A stretch of DNA of 13,677 nucleotides. Source: Rubrobacter sp. (GTDB lineage: Bacteria > Actinomycetota > Rubrobacteria > Rubrobacterales > Rubrobacteraceae). The position numbers and the translations under genes are program-made. The notes under the pieces are model-generated. The model did not search any database and was not told where the DNA came from. It saw only the letters and a program-made list of their open reading frames with translations. Shown here in pieces: positions 1 through 7,977 of this stretch. The first letter of the stretch is position 1, and the number at the start of each line of letters is the position of its first letter. The stretch lies in the NCBI GenBank assembly GCA_016781705.1, contig JADDPV010000014.1, positions 1-13,677 on the forward strand, given 5' to 3'.

Positions 1-34
1 CTGCGGCTACGAGGTCGAGGTTCAGTACTTATGA

Positions 35-406
35 ACACCGCTGTCAGCGGCCTACTGCCCCGACGCGTCGATCCGGTGGCTGTGGCGTACGTCCGGAGCG
101 AAGCTTCTAACTTCGTCCTACGCTGCAGAGGAAGCACGCAGGAACCTTCCAGAAGGCCGCCAGCGAGAGGACCTCGAGGAGCTGCTCGCGTCGGTGTTCG
201 TCGTCGAGGCGTCCGCCGATCCCGAGGCGCACCCGGCCCTCAAGGCCGTGAGGCTCCCCGAGAAAGACACGCCGGTACTGCTCGCCGCCGTCGGCGCCGG
301 GACGACACACCTCATCACCGGGGACTTTACCCACTTCGGGCTGTATTACGGCCGGAGGATCACGGGTGTCCTGATCCTCCCGCCTGCGGTCTACCCGCCA
401 GCATGA
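35..406 (+). pseudogene. PIN-domain (VapC-like) ribonuclease, 5' end decayed
   Basis: PIN domains are metal-dependent RNases, often the toxins of toxin-antitoxin pairs. The frame ending in TGA at 404-406 reads through SAAYCPDASIRWLWR, LLTSSYAAEEARRNL, LLAAVGAGTTHLITGDFTHF and RITGVLILPPAVY, which is the order of the helices, the TGD..HFG acidic motif and the last strand of PIN proteins. The frame is closed upstream by TGA at 32-34. The expected N-terminal strand with the first catalytic Asp (VFLDxNVLFSA) is not present; a weak echo (VLMNTAVS) sits in another frame at about 22-48, suggesting a frameshift and loss of that Asp. A GTG at 194 could give a 70-aa product lacking half the domain. No intact antitoxin gene is visible, but the window edge is only 34 bases away. 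I judge it a pseudogene with good confidence for the family. Confidence 0.7.
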
Positions 407-584
407 GGGCGAGCGGGAGCGCCAGCGCCAACCAGCAATACAGCATCTGCGTCTACTACGGCTACCGCTGCCCATAATTACCCAAGGGAGAAAGTCACCC
501 ACGACGCCGAGTTCGGCCTCATTCTTCGCCAAGTTGCGGGCGAATCTCTAAAATTGCTGAGCAGACTTGGGACCAGGGCATTCC

Positions 585-1541
585 TTAAAGAACATCCTCT
601 ATGCCGATGGCATCGTCTCCGGGTGCGCTTCGGGCTGGGAAGTCGGGTCCTTCGCGCCACACGGAAAAAGTGAACCAGTCGGCGGGGTACGGTCCCGCCT
701 CGAAATTTTCACCAAAGAAGCCCATACGCGGGTCCGAGATCATCACCTCGTCCTCGCGCAAGTAATGTCGGGCGAGCGCGCCTCGGTACCAGTAGTTGGG
801 TTCGTCGTCCGCGTCCGGGGGCGGTTCCTCTAGGAGCGGGCCGCCGGTAATCATCACCACGCGCGTGTTGAAGAGGGGCCTTTGGCCGGTTAGGCGAGGC
901 CGGTCCTCTTCAAAGATCTCTACCCTACCCGGTTCATATACGCGGTCCCCAACGACAGTCCGCATATCGAACTTCTCGCGCTCCCTTATGAGAACCGTCC
1001 GTCCCTCGACCATCCACCACCAGAGCGAGTAGGTGAGCACGAGGTCCTCTTTGTTGTAGGCGATGACCTCCTCCCTGCGCCCCTCCCGCCAGAGCTTGGG
1101 GATTGACCGCCCGCTTATCACCTTGCCCCGCCCCAGGTTCTTCTGGGTCAGGTTGTCCAGCGAGAGTCCCTCAAGTAAGCTTGAGGTTCCCCCGGCAAAT
1201 AGGGGTTCCGTAGACCTCTTTTCGTAAAGGAAGGCCAAAGTGTCTACGGTCTTCCCCACCACTCCTTCGAGGGAGATTCGAGCTCCGAGAACCTTGTAGT
1301 CGAAATTGAGGATGTTGTGGCCGAGCACTATACCCTCAAAGCTTTTTAGGAGCTGCTCAAGCCCCTTGAGCTCGTCAGGGAAAAAGCACCGGTGTGGGCC
1401 CGCCTGGTAGCGCCCACCGCGCAGCTCATAGATCAAGGTCCCGACGAACGCGAGCGGCGTTTTCTCAGGCTCACCTCTGACAAGCTTGGACGTTTCGAGG
1501 TCCAAGACGCAAACCTTCTTGGGAAAGCTGTTCTGCGCCAC
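585..1541 (-). CDS. Predicted DEDDy 3'-5' exonuclease, YprB/RNase_H_2-like
   Basis: A 318-residue protein with the three exonuclease motifs of the RNase H-like DEDD superfamily: Exo I VCVLDLETS (D14, E16), Exo II GHNILNFDYKVL (D81), and Exo III YNKEDLVLTYSL (Y162, D166; Tyr three residues before Asp, the DEDDy pattern). The layout is like the YprB / predicted RNase H-like exonucleases, acting on single-stranded DNA or RNA ends; the substrate is not known. About 150 residues after Exo III are acidic and proline-rich and match nothing I recognise. The start chosen is GTG at 1541, because AGGAGGAGGT lies a few bases upstream; a TTG at 1577 is in frame but would put that site inside the gene. It stands alone, convergent with the PIN relic. 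Family confidence is good, exact role is not. Confidence 0.75.
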   Translation of the reverse strand: MAQNSFPKKVCVLDLETSKLVRGEPEKTPLAFVGTLIYELRGGRYQAGPHRCFFPDELKGLEQLLKSFEGIVLGHNILNFDYKVLGARISLEGVVGKTVDTLAFLYEKRSTEPLFAGGTSSLLEGLSLDNLTQKNLGRGKVISGRSIPKLWREGRREEVIAYNKEDLVLTYSLWWWMVEGRTVLIREREKFDMRTVVGDRVYEPGRVEIFEEDRPRLTGQRPLFNTRVVMITGGPLLEEPPPDADDEPNYWYRGALARHYLREDEVMISDPRMGFFGENFEAGPYPADWFTFSVWREGPDFPARSAPGDDAIGIEDVL

Positions 1542-1565
1542 GGCTCCTACCTCCTCCTCTTCGGC
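1524..1565 (-). promoter_or_regulatory. Strong Shine-Dalgarno deciding the exonuclease start
   Basis: On the minus strand GAGGAGGAGGTAGGAGCC directly precedes GTG at 1541. It is close to a perfect anti-16S match at normal spacing and overrules the longer TTG start at 1577. Confidence 0.7.
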
Positions 1566-1755
1566 CGCTACCCTCAATTCTCCGCCATCACGGGCACTCC
1601 CGCTTCTCTAGCCGCTCTTGGGGAGCCAGCGGCGCTCCGCCCACCTCTCCAGCTTACTTAAGCCAGTTCTGCTCCTCCCGGATAGTGGACTCCCCCCTCC
1701 GTAAGTCCATGCAAGGCTCTACGCGTCCATAGCTGACACCCTGAGTGCATCAGCC

Positions 1756-1833
1756 TTACGAAGCCACCTCCTACAACTGACGCTCCAGATCCTTGATCTC
1801 GTCCCGGAGCTTGGCCGCGTATTCGAACTTGAA
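1756..1833 (-). pseudogene. Detached remnant of uvrB 3' end (UVR motif)
   Basis: Read on the minus strand this encodes FKFEYAAKLRDEIKDLERQL, then TAG, then EVAS and TAA. The intact uvrB ends in LKFEYAAKLRDEIKDLERQL, QEVAS, TAA. Apart from the first residue and the TAG (CAG in uvrB, Gln), the peptide is identical over about 24 codons, while the DNA is only about four-fifths identical, differences being mostly synonymous. The UVR motif is the UvrC-contacting helical hairpin at the UvrB C terminus. The rest of uvrB is absent; the fragment sits about 30 bases beyond the stop of the DUF2283 gene, in the same orientation as the intact uvrB end 0.75 kb away. It looks like a leftover of a second, diverged uvrB, or of an insertion event at the uvrB 3' end. 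Confidence 0.85.
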
Positions 1834-1862
1834 CCCCTCGCCCGGTTTAGTTCCTCGTCCAC

Positions 1863-2090
1863 CTAACCACCATGCTCTATCTCCTTGAGCAGCCGTGCGC
1901 GGAGCTCGATCAGGGTTAGGCCCACCACTTCTTTGTGCTCTTCATCGTAGCGTGCGATGACACCCTCGCCGATGTCCACACCTACGGCGGGTCGGGGTTT
2001 GCCCACGGAGAGGTAGAGGACGTCCGCCTCTTCGTCGTAGTCCCAGCTAACCTCCGCAGGAGTCTCCAGTATCTTTATTGCTGCTTCCAT
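1863..2090 (-). CDS. DUF2283 family protein
   Basis: A 75-residue protein matching the small DUF2283 fold: YDEEADVLYLSVGKPRP, VGVDIGEGVIARYDEE, VVGLTLIEL. Biochemical function of the family is unknown; members often neighbour small toxin-like genes, so a regulatory or antitoxin-like role is sometimes suspected. The ATG at 2090 is preferred because AAGGAAG lies five bases upstream; a longer reading to 2141 would overlap the end of the upstream gene. It is 28 bases downstream of the membrane-anchored protein gene, so the two could be cotranscribed. No DUF4258 or RelE-like partner is next to it. Confidence 0.8.
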   Translation of the reverse strand: MEAAIKILETPAEVSWDYDEEADVLYLSVGKPRPAVGVDIGEGVIARYDEEHKEVVGLTLIELRARLLKEIEHGG

Positions 2091-2118
2091 ACTGACTTCC
2101 TTCTTAAGTTCCAACTTT

Positions 2119-2559
2119 TCAGCTTTCGGGGAGTTCCCCACGCTCGTAGAGTCGGCTAAGGAATCCAGCGTCTAAGGACCAGCCAGGCGAGCAGTAAATA
2201 TTCTGATCTGGCGCTACAGCACAGTTGAAAGGCAACTGTGCGCCTTCTCCGGGTGTCGGCTCAATTCCCGGCTCGATGGTGGCCCCAGGTGGCACAACGC
2301 AGATTCGCTGACGGTTCTCCGGGTCGAAGTAGAGTCCGGTGTCGTCAACCGGTGTGAAGAGGCAGTTCTCTGAGAGCCGGTAGCCATATCGCGGCGTAGC
2401 GAGTACCGCGCCGCTGCTTGCTGGTTGAGTATCAGGCATGATGATCGAAGCGATGTAAGTCCTTAGTGCAGGTCCAGTCTGCTGCCCGGCTACGAATGAC
2501 ACAGCGCACAAGAACAGGATTATTACGACTAGAACGAAAGCTCTTATCGTTCTACTCAT
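2119..2559 (-). CDS. Membrane-anchored or secreted protein, unknown function
   Basis: A 146-residue protein I do not recognise. After a short basic start (MSRTIR) a hydrophobic segment spans about residues 7-25 and ends near FVAGQQ, so it is either a signal peptide or a single membrane anchor, with the rest outside the cell. The outer part is rich in Pro, Gly and acidic residues and has four Cys (66, 87, 113, 123), each in a short NC/IC/YC context, which could form two disulfides. The ATG at 2559 has only AAGG immediately before it, so initiation looks weak. It lies 24 bases before the uvrB stop on the same strand and could be read through from uvrB. No catalytic motif is visible. Confidence 0.6.
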   Translation of the reverse strand: MSRTIRAFVLVVIILFLCAVSFVAGQQTGPALRTYIASIIMPDTQPASSGAVLATPRYGYRLSENCLFTPVDDTGLYFDPENRQRICVVPPGATIEPGIEPTPGEGAQLPFNCAVAPDQNIYCSPGWSLDAGFLSRLYERGELPES

Positions 2560-2583
2560 CCTTGCACAATCGCCGCCCGCCCT

Positions 2584-4587
<2,004 letters not shown>

Positions 4588-4633
4588 AGACCTTCCCGTC
4601 CGAGAACAGAACCCCAAAACGCCCGCTCGTCTG

Positions 4634-4639
4634 AGTATA
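4634..4639 (-). promoter_or_regulatory. Candidate -10 box of uvrB
   Basis: TATACT on the minus strand lies about 46 bases before the uvrB ATG. The -35 position is poor (GGTGAA at 17 bases). AGTAT/ATACT half-sites overlap the box, but no known operator is matched. Confidence 0.35.
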
Positions 4640-4706
4640 CGACGCAGCTGGCATACTTCACCGCTCATTCTCCCGACGCCCGAACCGGCCGGGTCCGCGG
4701 CGCACG

Positions 4707-4712
4707 TATAAA
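4707..4712 (+). promoter_or_regulatory. Candidate -10 box of the DoxX relic
   Basis: TATAAA on the plus strand lies 34 bases before the ATG at 4747, which is itself preceded by AGGAAGGAGC. It would make a divergent promoter region with uvrB. No convincing -35 was seen. Confidence 0.3.
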
Positions 4713-4746
4713 GGCTCGTTCGGTGCATAGAGGAAGGAGCACGGAA

Positions 4747-5215
4747 ATGACGGGGGCGCTCGGTCTCTCGTCGGTAGCCCGTTTAGCGGGGCTCGCCCCT
4801 CTGCTGGTACACGTGATAGTCAGATCGATAATGGCCGCGCACGGGCTGCAGAAGCTGACGCAGATGGGTCCGGGGAACTTCGGCGGGTAGATGCTCGCGG
4901 GGCTCTGGGCATTCCGCTGCCGGTGCTGATGGGCTATTTCGTGACGTTCCTAAAGCTCACCGGTGGCATCATCCTACTCGTCGTCGCGCTCCTTTCGCGG
5001 CTCCTGGCGCTCTTGCTTACGATCGACCTCGCCGTCGCGATCCGGCTGGTGAAGGTCAACGTCGGATTCCTCTCGCCCGAGGGCGGCGGAGCCGGAGCCG
5101 AACTCGACCTGGCCCTCATCGCGGGGGTCATGGTCATCCTCCTGATGGGTCCGGGCAAGCCCTCGCTGGGTTACGCGCTCGGCCTCGAGAAGGACGCCTC
5201 CACCGGGGAGCGGAC
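4747..5215 (+). pseudogene. DoxX-family membrane protein, stop plus frameshift
   Basis: DoxX proteins are small four-helix membrane proteins, sometimes linked to redox stress. From ATG 4747 (site AGGAAGGAGC before it) the first frame reads a helix ending in the family motif IMAAHGLQKL, then MGPGNFGG and TAG at 4888-4890. A second frame continues the same protein from about 4890: LGIPLPVLMGYFVTFLKLTG, a second and third hydrophobic helix, then VILLMGPGKPSLGYALGLEK, the usual DoxX C terminus. One stop and one frameshift therefore separate the halves. The second frame has no stop where the family ends and runs on antisense to the transglycosylase gene. The end coordinate is set by homology only. 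It is inserted between the conserved coaE block and uvrB. Confidence 0.8.
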
Positions 5216-5240
5216 GACCTGGGAGTGTGGCGCCGGGCTG

Positions 5241-5855
5241 TTACGCCGGGCGCCGGTCGAGGTTTGCGCCGTACAGTTCCCTGTAAATCTCTCGCGACTC
5301 CTGGACATTGACGACGTAGTCGCGGGTCTCGGCGAAGGGGATGTCGCGGGCCACGTCGAAGCCCTCTTCGGAGATCCAGGCGTCTACCCGACCCTCGCCG
5401 GAGTTGTACGCCGCCAAAGCCAGCCGAACGTCACCGTCGTAGCGGCCTTGCAGATACTTCAGGTACCAGGTCCCCATCCTGACGTTGGTCCCGGGATCCC
5501 GGTAGTCGCCCGCCGGGCCGCCCATCGCCGAGATGGAGTCGGCGGTCCCGGGCAGGATCTGCATCAGCCCGTAAGCCCCCTGCGACGAGGTAACCGCCGG
5601 ATCGAAGCGGCTCTCCGTCCGGATGACGGCCGCCACCAGCGCCGGCTCGACTTGGTGCTCCGCCGCAGCGGCCTGTATCTCCGCCTCGTACTCCAGCGGA
5701 TGCGTGAGACGCCGCACCAACTCCGGCCCCTCCAGGGCGATGGCCACCCCGACGAACGCGAGCACGAGGACCGCGAGCAGGGCAGCCCGGTTGCGGCGCC
5801 GCCGGCGCCGCGCCCGCCCGTACCTACCGCCGCTCCCCTGCGCCTTCTTCGCCGT
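5241..5855 (-). CDS. Lytic transglycosylase (SLT family), apparent ACG start
   Basis: Cleaves the MurNAc-GlcNAc bond of peptidoglycan outside the membrane. With 204 residues: basic N terminus (RARRRRRRNR, about 16-25), one membrane anchor (about 26-41), then the lysozyme-like SLT domain with VIRTESRFDP (catalytic Glu 81), GAYGLMQILP (94-103), the MGTWYLKYL helix and LALAAYNSGEG (146-156). The first annotated-type start, GTG 5765, would remove the basic region and cut into the anchor. In frame upstream is AAAAGGAG, five bases, then ACG GCG AAG AAG, which would read MAKKAQGSGGRYGRARR if ACG serves as, or recently replaced, ATG. That start overlaps coaE by 32 bases, consistent with translational coupling. 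Family call is firm; the start is inference. Confidence 0.85.
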   Translation of the reverse strand, partial: TAKKAQGSGGRYGRARRRRRRNRAALLAVLVLAFVGVAIALEGPELVRRLTHPLEYEAEIQAAAAEHQVEPALVAAVIRTESRFDPAVTSSQGAYGLMQILPGTADSISAMGGPAGDYRDPGTNVRMGTWYLKYLQGRYDGDVRLALAAYNSGEGRVDAWISEEGFDVARDIPFAETRDYVVNVQESREIYRELYGANLDRRPA

Positions 5856-6459
5856 CGGGACTCCTTTTGTCCAACACCCTCTCGACCACCCTCTTCGCCC
5901 CCGCCCTGAGTCTATCCAGGCCGCCGTCGTTTTCCACTACGAGATCCGCGCGACGCGCCTTCTCCTCCTGCGAAAGCTGCCGGGCCTCTATCGCCCGGAC
6001 CTGCCTCTCATCCATCCCCCGCTCCGCGGCCCACGCCAGCCTGCGCTCCTGCGGCGCGGTAACGGCCACCGTCCAGTCGTACCAACCACCCCCGTCTCCC
6101 TCGAAGAGCAGCGGTATCTCCGCCACGAAGAGCCTCGCCTCCGAAGCCGCCACGCGCCGCTCCGTCTCCTCCCGCACCAGCGGATGCAAGATGTCTTCGA
6201 GATCCTTCAAGGCCGTCGACTCCCCGAAGACGGCGCGCCCGAGCGCCTTGCGGTCTATGCCGCCCGTTCCGTCGCGCACGACCTCCCCAAAGCGCTCGGA
6301 CACCCTGCGAACCGTCTCCGCGTCGCCGGAGAGAAGGTCGTGGACCATCTCGTCCGCCGAGGCGGTCTCGACGCCCGGCTCCTCGCCGAGCATGCGCGTG
6401 AAGGTGCTCTTGCCGCACGCGAGGGGGCCGGTGACGGCCATCGTCACCGGCCCCCTCAA
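5824..6459 (-). CDS. coaE: Dephospho-CoA kinase
   Basis: Phosphorylates the 3' hydroxyl of dephospho-CoA, the last step of coenzyme A synthesis, in the cytoplasm. Visible: P-loop GPLACGKST (11-19), SADEMVHDLL (34-43) with the conserved Asp, the ILHPLV motif (90-95), VAEIPLLFE (112-120), and the lid-region helix RQVRAIEARQLSQEEKARRAD. Length is typical. Three in-frame starts exist: TTG 6459 with GGGGAGG just upstream, GTG 6447, and ATG 6441. The ATG gives the family's usual N terminus (MAVTGPLACGKST) but both it and its GAGGGGG site are inside a perfect 16-bp hairpin; the site for TTG 6459 is outside that hairpin, so I keep the TTG with low certainty. It starts 37 bases after rpsA and is probably in its transcript. 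Confidence 0.93.
   Translation of the reverse strand: MRGPVTMAVTGPLACGKSTFTRMLGEEPGVETASADEMVHDLLSGDAETVRRVSERFGEVVRDGTGGIDRKALGRAVFGESTALKDLEDILHPLVREETERRVAASEARLFVAEIPLLFEGDGGGWYDWTVAVTAPQERRLAWAAERGMDERQVRAIEARQLSQEEKARRADLVVENDGGLDRLRAGAKRVVERVLDKRSPDGEEGAGERR
5861..5866 (-). promoter_or_regulatory. Ribosome binding site for the transglycosylase
   Basis: AAGGAG (in AAAAGGAG) on the minus strand lies within the end of coaE, five bases before ACG at 5855-5853. It has no ATG/GTG/TTG at correct spacing in the transglycosylase frame, which is why the ACG is proposed as the start. Confidence 0.55.
6421..6457 (-). repeat. Perfect 16-bp inverted repeat around the coaE ATG
   Basis: On the minus strand GAGGGGGCCGGTGACG is followed by loop ATGGC and then CGTCACCGGCCCCCTC, an exact reverse complement. 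In mRNA the stem would cover the GAGGGGG ribosome site and the GTG, and hold the AUG in the loop. There is no U-run, so it is not a standard intrinsic terminator, though it could act as one behind rpsA. It is coding sequence if the TTG at 6459 starts coaE. Confidence 0.85.
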
Positions 6460-6496
6460 AGGCCCTCCCCGGTCGGGCGGGGGTATGGGGCTGTTG

Positions 6497-7882
6497 CTAC
6501 TCCCGGTCGCCGAGGTCCAGGTCCTTCAGCGCGTCGAACGCGCCGGTTCGGAGGCCGTCCCCAACCCGGTCCCCGCGGTCCCGGTCCCGTCCACGGTCCC
6601 TGTCGCGGTCCCGATCACGCCCTCCGCGCGACTCGTAGTCGCGGCGGAAGCGATCCTCGCGGCGCGGCGCGCGTTCGGCGCGTTCGCCGCCCCGATCGAC
6701 GACACTGCGGTCCCCGCGGTCCTCGCGGTCAACCGCGCCGCGGTCCGCGTGCTCAGCCCGCTCCTCGCGCTCCTCCTTCTTCGGGCGCAAGGAGAGGGAG
6801 AGGCGCCGGCGGCGCGGGTCCACGTCGATGATGCGGGCGTCCACCTCGTCGCCGGAACGCACGATCTCGTCCGGCGTCTCCACGTGGTGCTCGGCAAGCT
6901 CGGAGATATGGATCAGGCCCTCCACGCCCTCGGCGACCTCGACGAACGCGCCGAAGGAGACCAGCTTCGTGACGCGGCCCTGGATCTGCTCGCCCACGTT
7001 GACCCGCTCCACGATCTCCTGCCACGGGTCCTTCCGCGTCTGCTTGAGCCCGAGCGAGATCCTCTCGCGGTCCCGGTCGACCTCCAGCACCTTGACCTGC
7101 ACCTTCTCGCCGACCTCGACGACCTCCGAGGGGTGATCTACGTGGTTCCACGAGAGCTCGGAGATGTGGATGAGGCCGTCTATGCCCTCGAGGTCCACGA
7201 ACGCGCCGAAGTCCACCAGGTTCGAGACCGTGCCCTCCACGACCTCACCCTCCTGCAACTCCGTGAGGATGCGGTGGCGCTCCTCCTTGCGCTCCTCCTC
7301 AAGCACCGCCCGCCGGCTCAGCACCACGTTGTTGCGGCTGCGGTTGAGCTCGATGACCTTGCACTCCAACCGCTGCCCCAGGAACGCGTCCAGGTTCCTG
7401 ACGCGCCGGATGTCCACCAGGCTCGCCGGGAGGAAGCCGCGCAGGCCGATGTCGATAATAAGGCCGCCCTTAACCACCTCGATGACGGGGCCCTCGACGG
7501 TGCGCTGGTCCTGATGCGCCTCCTCGATGCGCTGCCACGCCTTCTCGAAGGCCGCGCGCTTGGCCGAGAGGATAAGCCGACCGTCCTGATCCTCCTTCTG
7601 GAGGACCAGCGCCTCGATGTGCTGGCCGAGGTCCACGATCTCCTGCGGGTCCACGCCCTTGCGGATGGAGAGCTCGTTGGTCGGGATGAGCCCCTCGGAC
7701 TTGTATCCGATGTCCACGAGGACCTCGTCCTTGTCTATCCTCACGACGTCGCCCTCGACGATATCGCCGTCCTTGAAGTCTATGAGGACCGCCTCGTCTA
7801 TCGGGACGATCTCCCCATTTTCTTCTTTGAAGAAGTCCCGCATCGTCAGCGCGCGGGTAGCGCTCTCAGTGGTATCAGCCAT
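6497..7882 (-). CDS. rpsA: 30S ribosomal protein S1
   Basis: S1 binds mRNA on the 30S subunit and helps initiation. The 461 residues hold four S1 (OB-fold) domains: about 37-110 (IVEGDVVRIDKDEVLVDIG), 125-191 (GPVIEVVKGGLIIDIG), 209-280 (GTVSNLVDFGAFVDLEGIDG) and 294-366 (GRVTKLVSFGAFVEVAEGVE). Domains 3 and 4 carry the strong FGAFV..GLIHISEL consensus. Four domains match actinobacterial and firmicute S1 rather than the six of Escherichia coli. The tail 367-461 is highly charged, Arg/Asp-rich with RDRDRDRDRGRDRDRGDR, ending GAFDALKDLDLGDRE. ATG 7882 follows GAGAAGGAAAG at about eleven bases. It lies between polA and coaE, the usual actinobacterial order. Confidence 0.96.
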   Translation of the reverse strand: MADTTESATRALTMRDFFKEENGEIVPIDEAVLIDFKDGDIVEGDVVRIDKDEVLVDIGYKSEGLIPTNELSIRKGVDPQEIVDLGQHIEALVLQKEDQDGRLILSAKRAAFEKAWQRIEEAHQDQRTVEGPVIEVVKGGLIIDIGLRGFLPASLVDIRRVRNLDAFLGQRLECKVIELNRSRNNVVLSRRAVLEEERKEERHRILTELQEGEVVEGTVSNLVDFGAFVDLEGIDGLIHISELSWNHVDHPSEVVEVGEKVQVKVLEVDRDRERISLGLKQTRKDPWQEIVERVNVGEQIQGRVTKLVSFGAFVEVAEGVEGLIHISELAEHHVETPDEIVRSGDEVDARIIDVDPRRRRLSLSLRPKKEEREERAEHADRGAVDREDRGDRSVVDRGGERAERAPRREDRFRRDYESRGGRDRDRDRDRGRDRDRGDRVGDGLRTGAFDALKDLDLGDRE

Positions 7883-7919
7883 GTAGAAGTTGCTTTCCTT
7901 CTCTGTTGCTTGCCAAAAG

Positions 7920-7925
7920 ATTATA
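7920..7925 (-). promoter_or_regulatory. -10 box of the rpsA promoter
   Basis: A perfect TATAAT in the 95-base gap between the polA stop and the rpsA ATG, 37 bases before the ATG. The -35 region has no TTGACA match (C-rich spacer). It suggests rpsA-coaE has its own promoter in addition to any read-through from polA. Confidence 0.55.
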
Positions 7926-7977
7926 CAGGATGGGGGGAGACGTATCCCCTCATGCCTCGATACGCGAGCATTCTACC

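Noticed and set aside
1656..1712. Tiny minus-strand ORF ending REEQNWLK
   Set aside because: Eighteen codons without a ribosome site; perhaps the tail of a lost gene, but unsupported.
4588..4746. LexA/SOS box upstream of uvrB
   Set aside because: GAAC occurs, but no GAAC-N4-GTTC palindrome is present; the CCGGCCGG palindrome is not a LexA site.
5229..5258. GGCGCC-containing inverted repeat at the DoxX/transglycosylase junction as terminator
   Set aside because: Only a six-base self-complementary pairing in GC-rich coding DNA, with no T-run.
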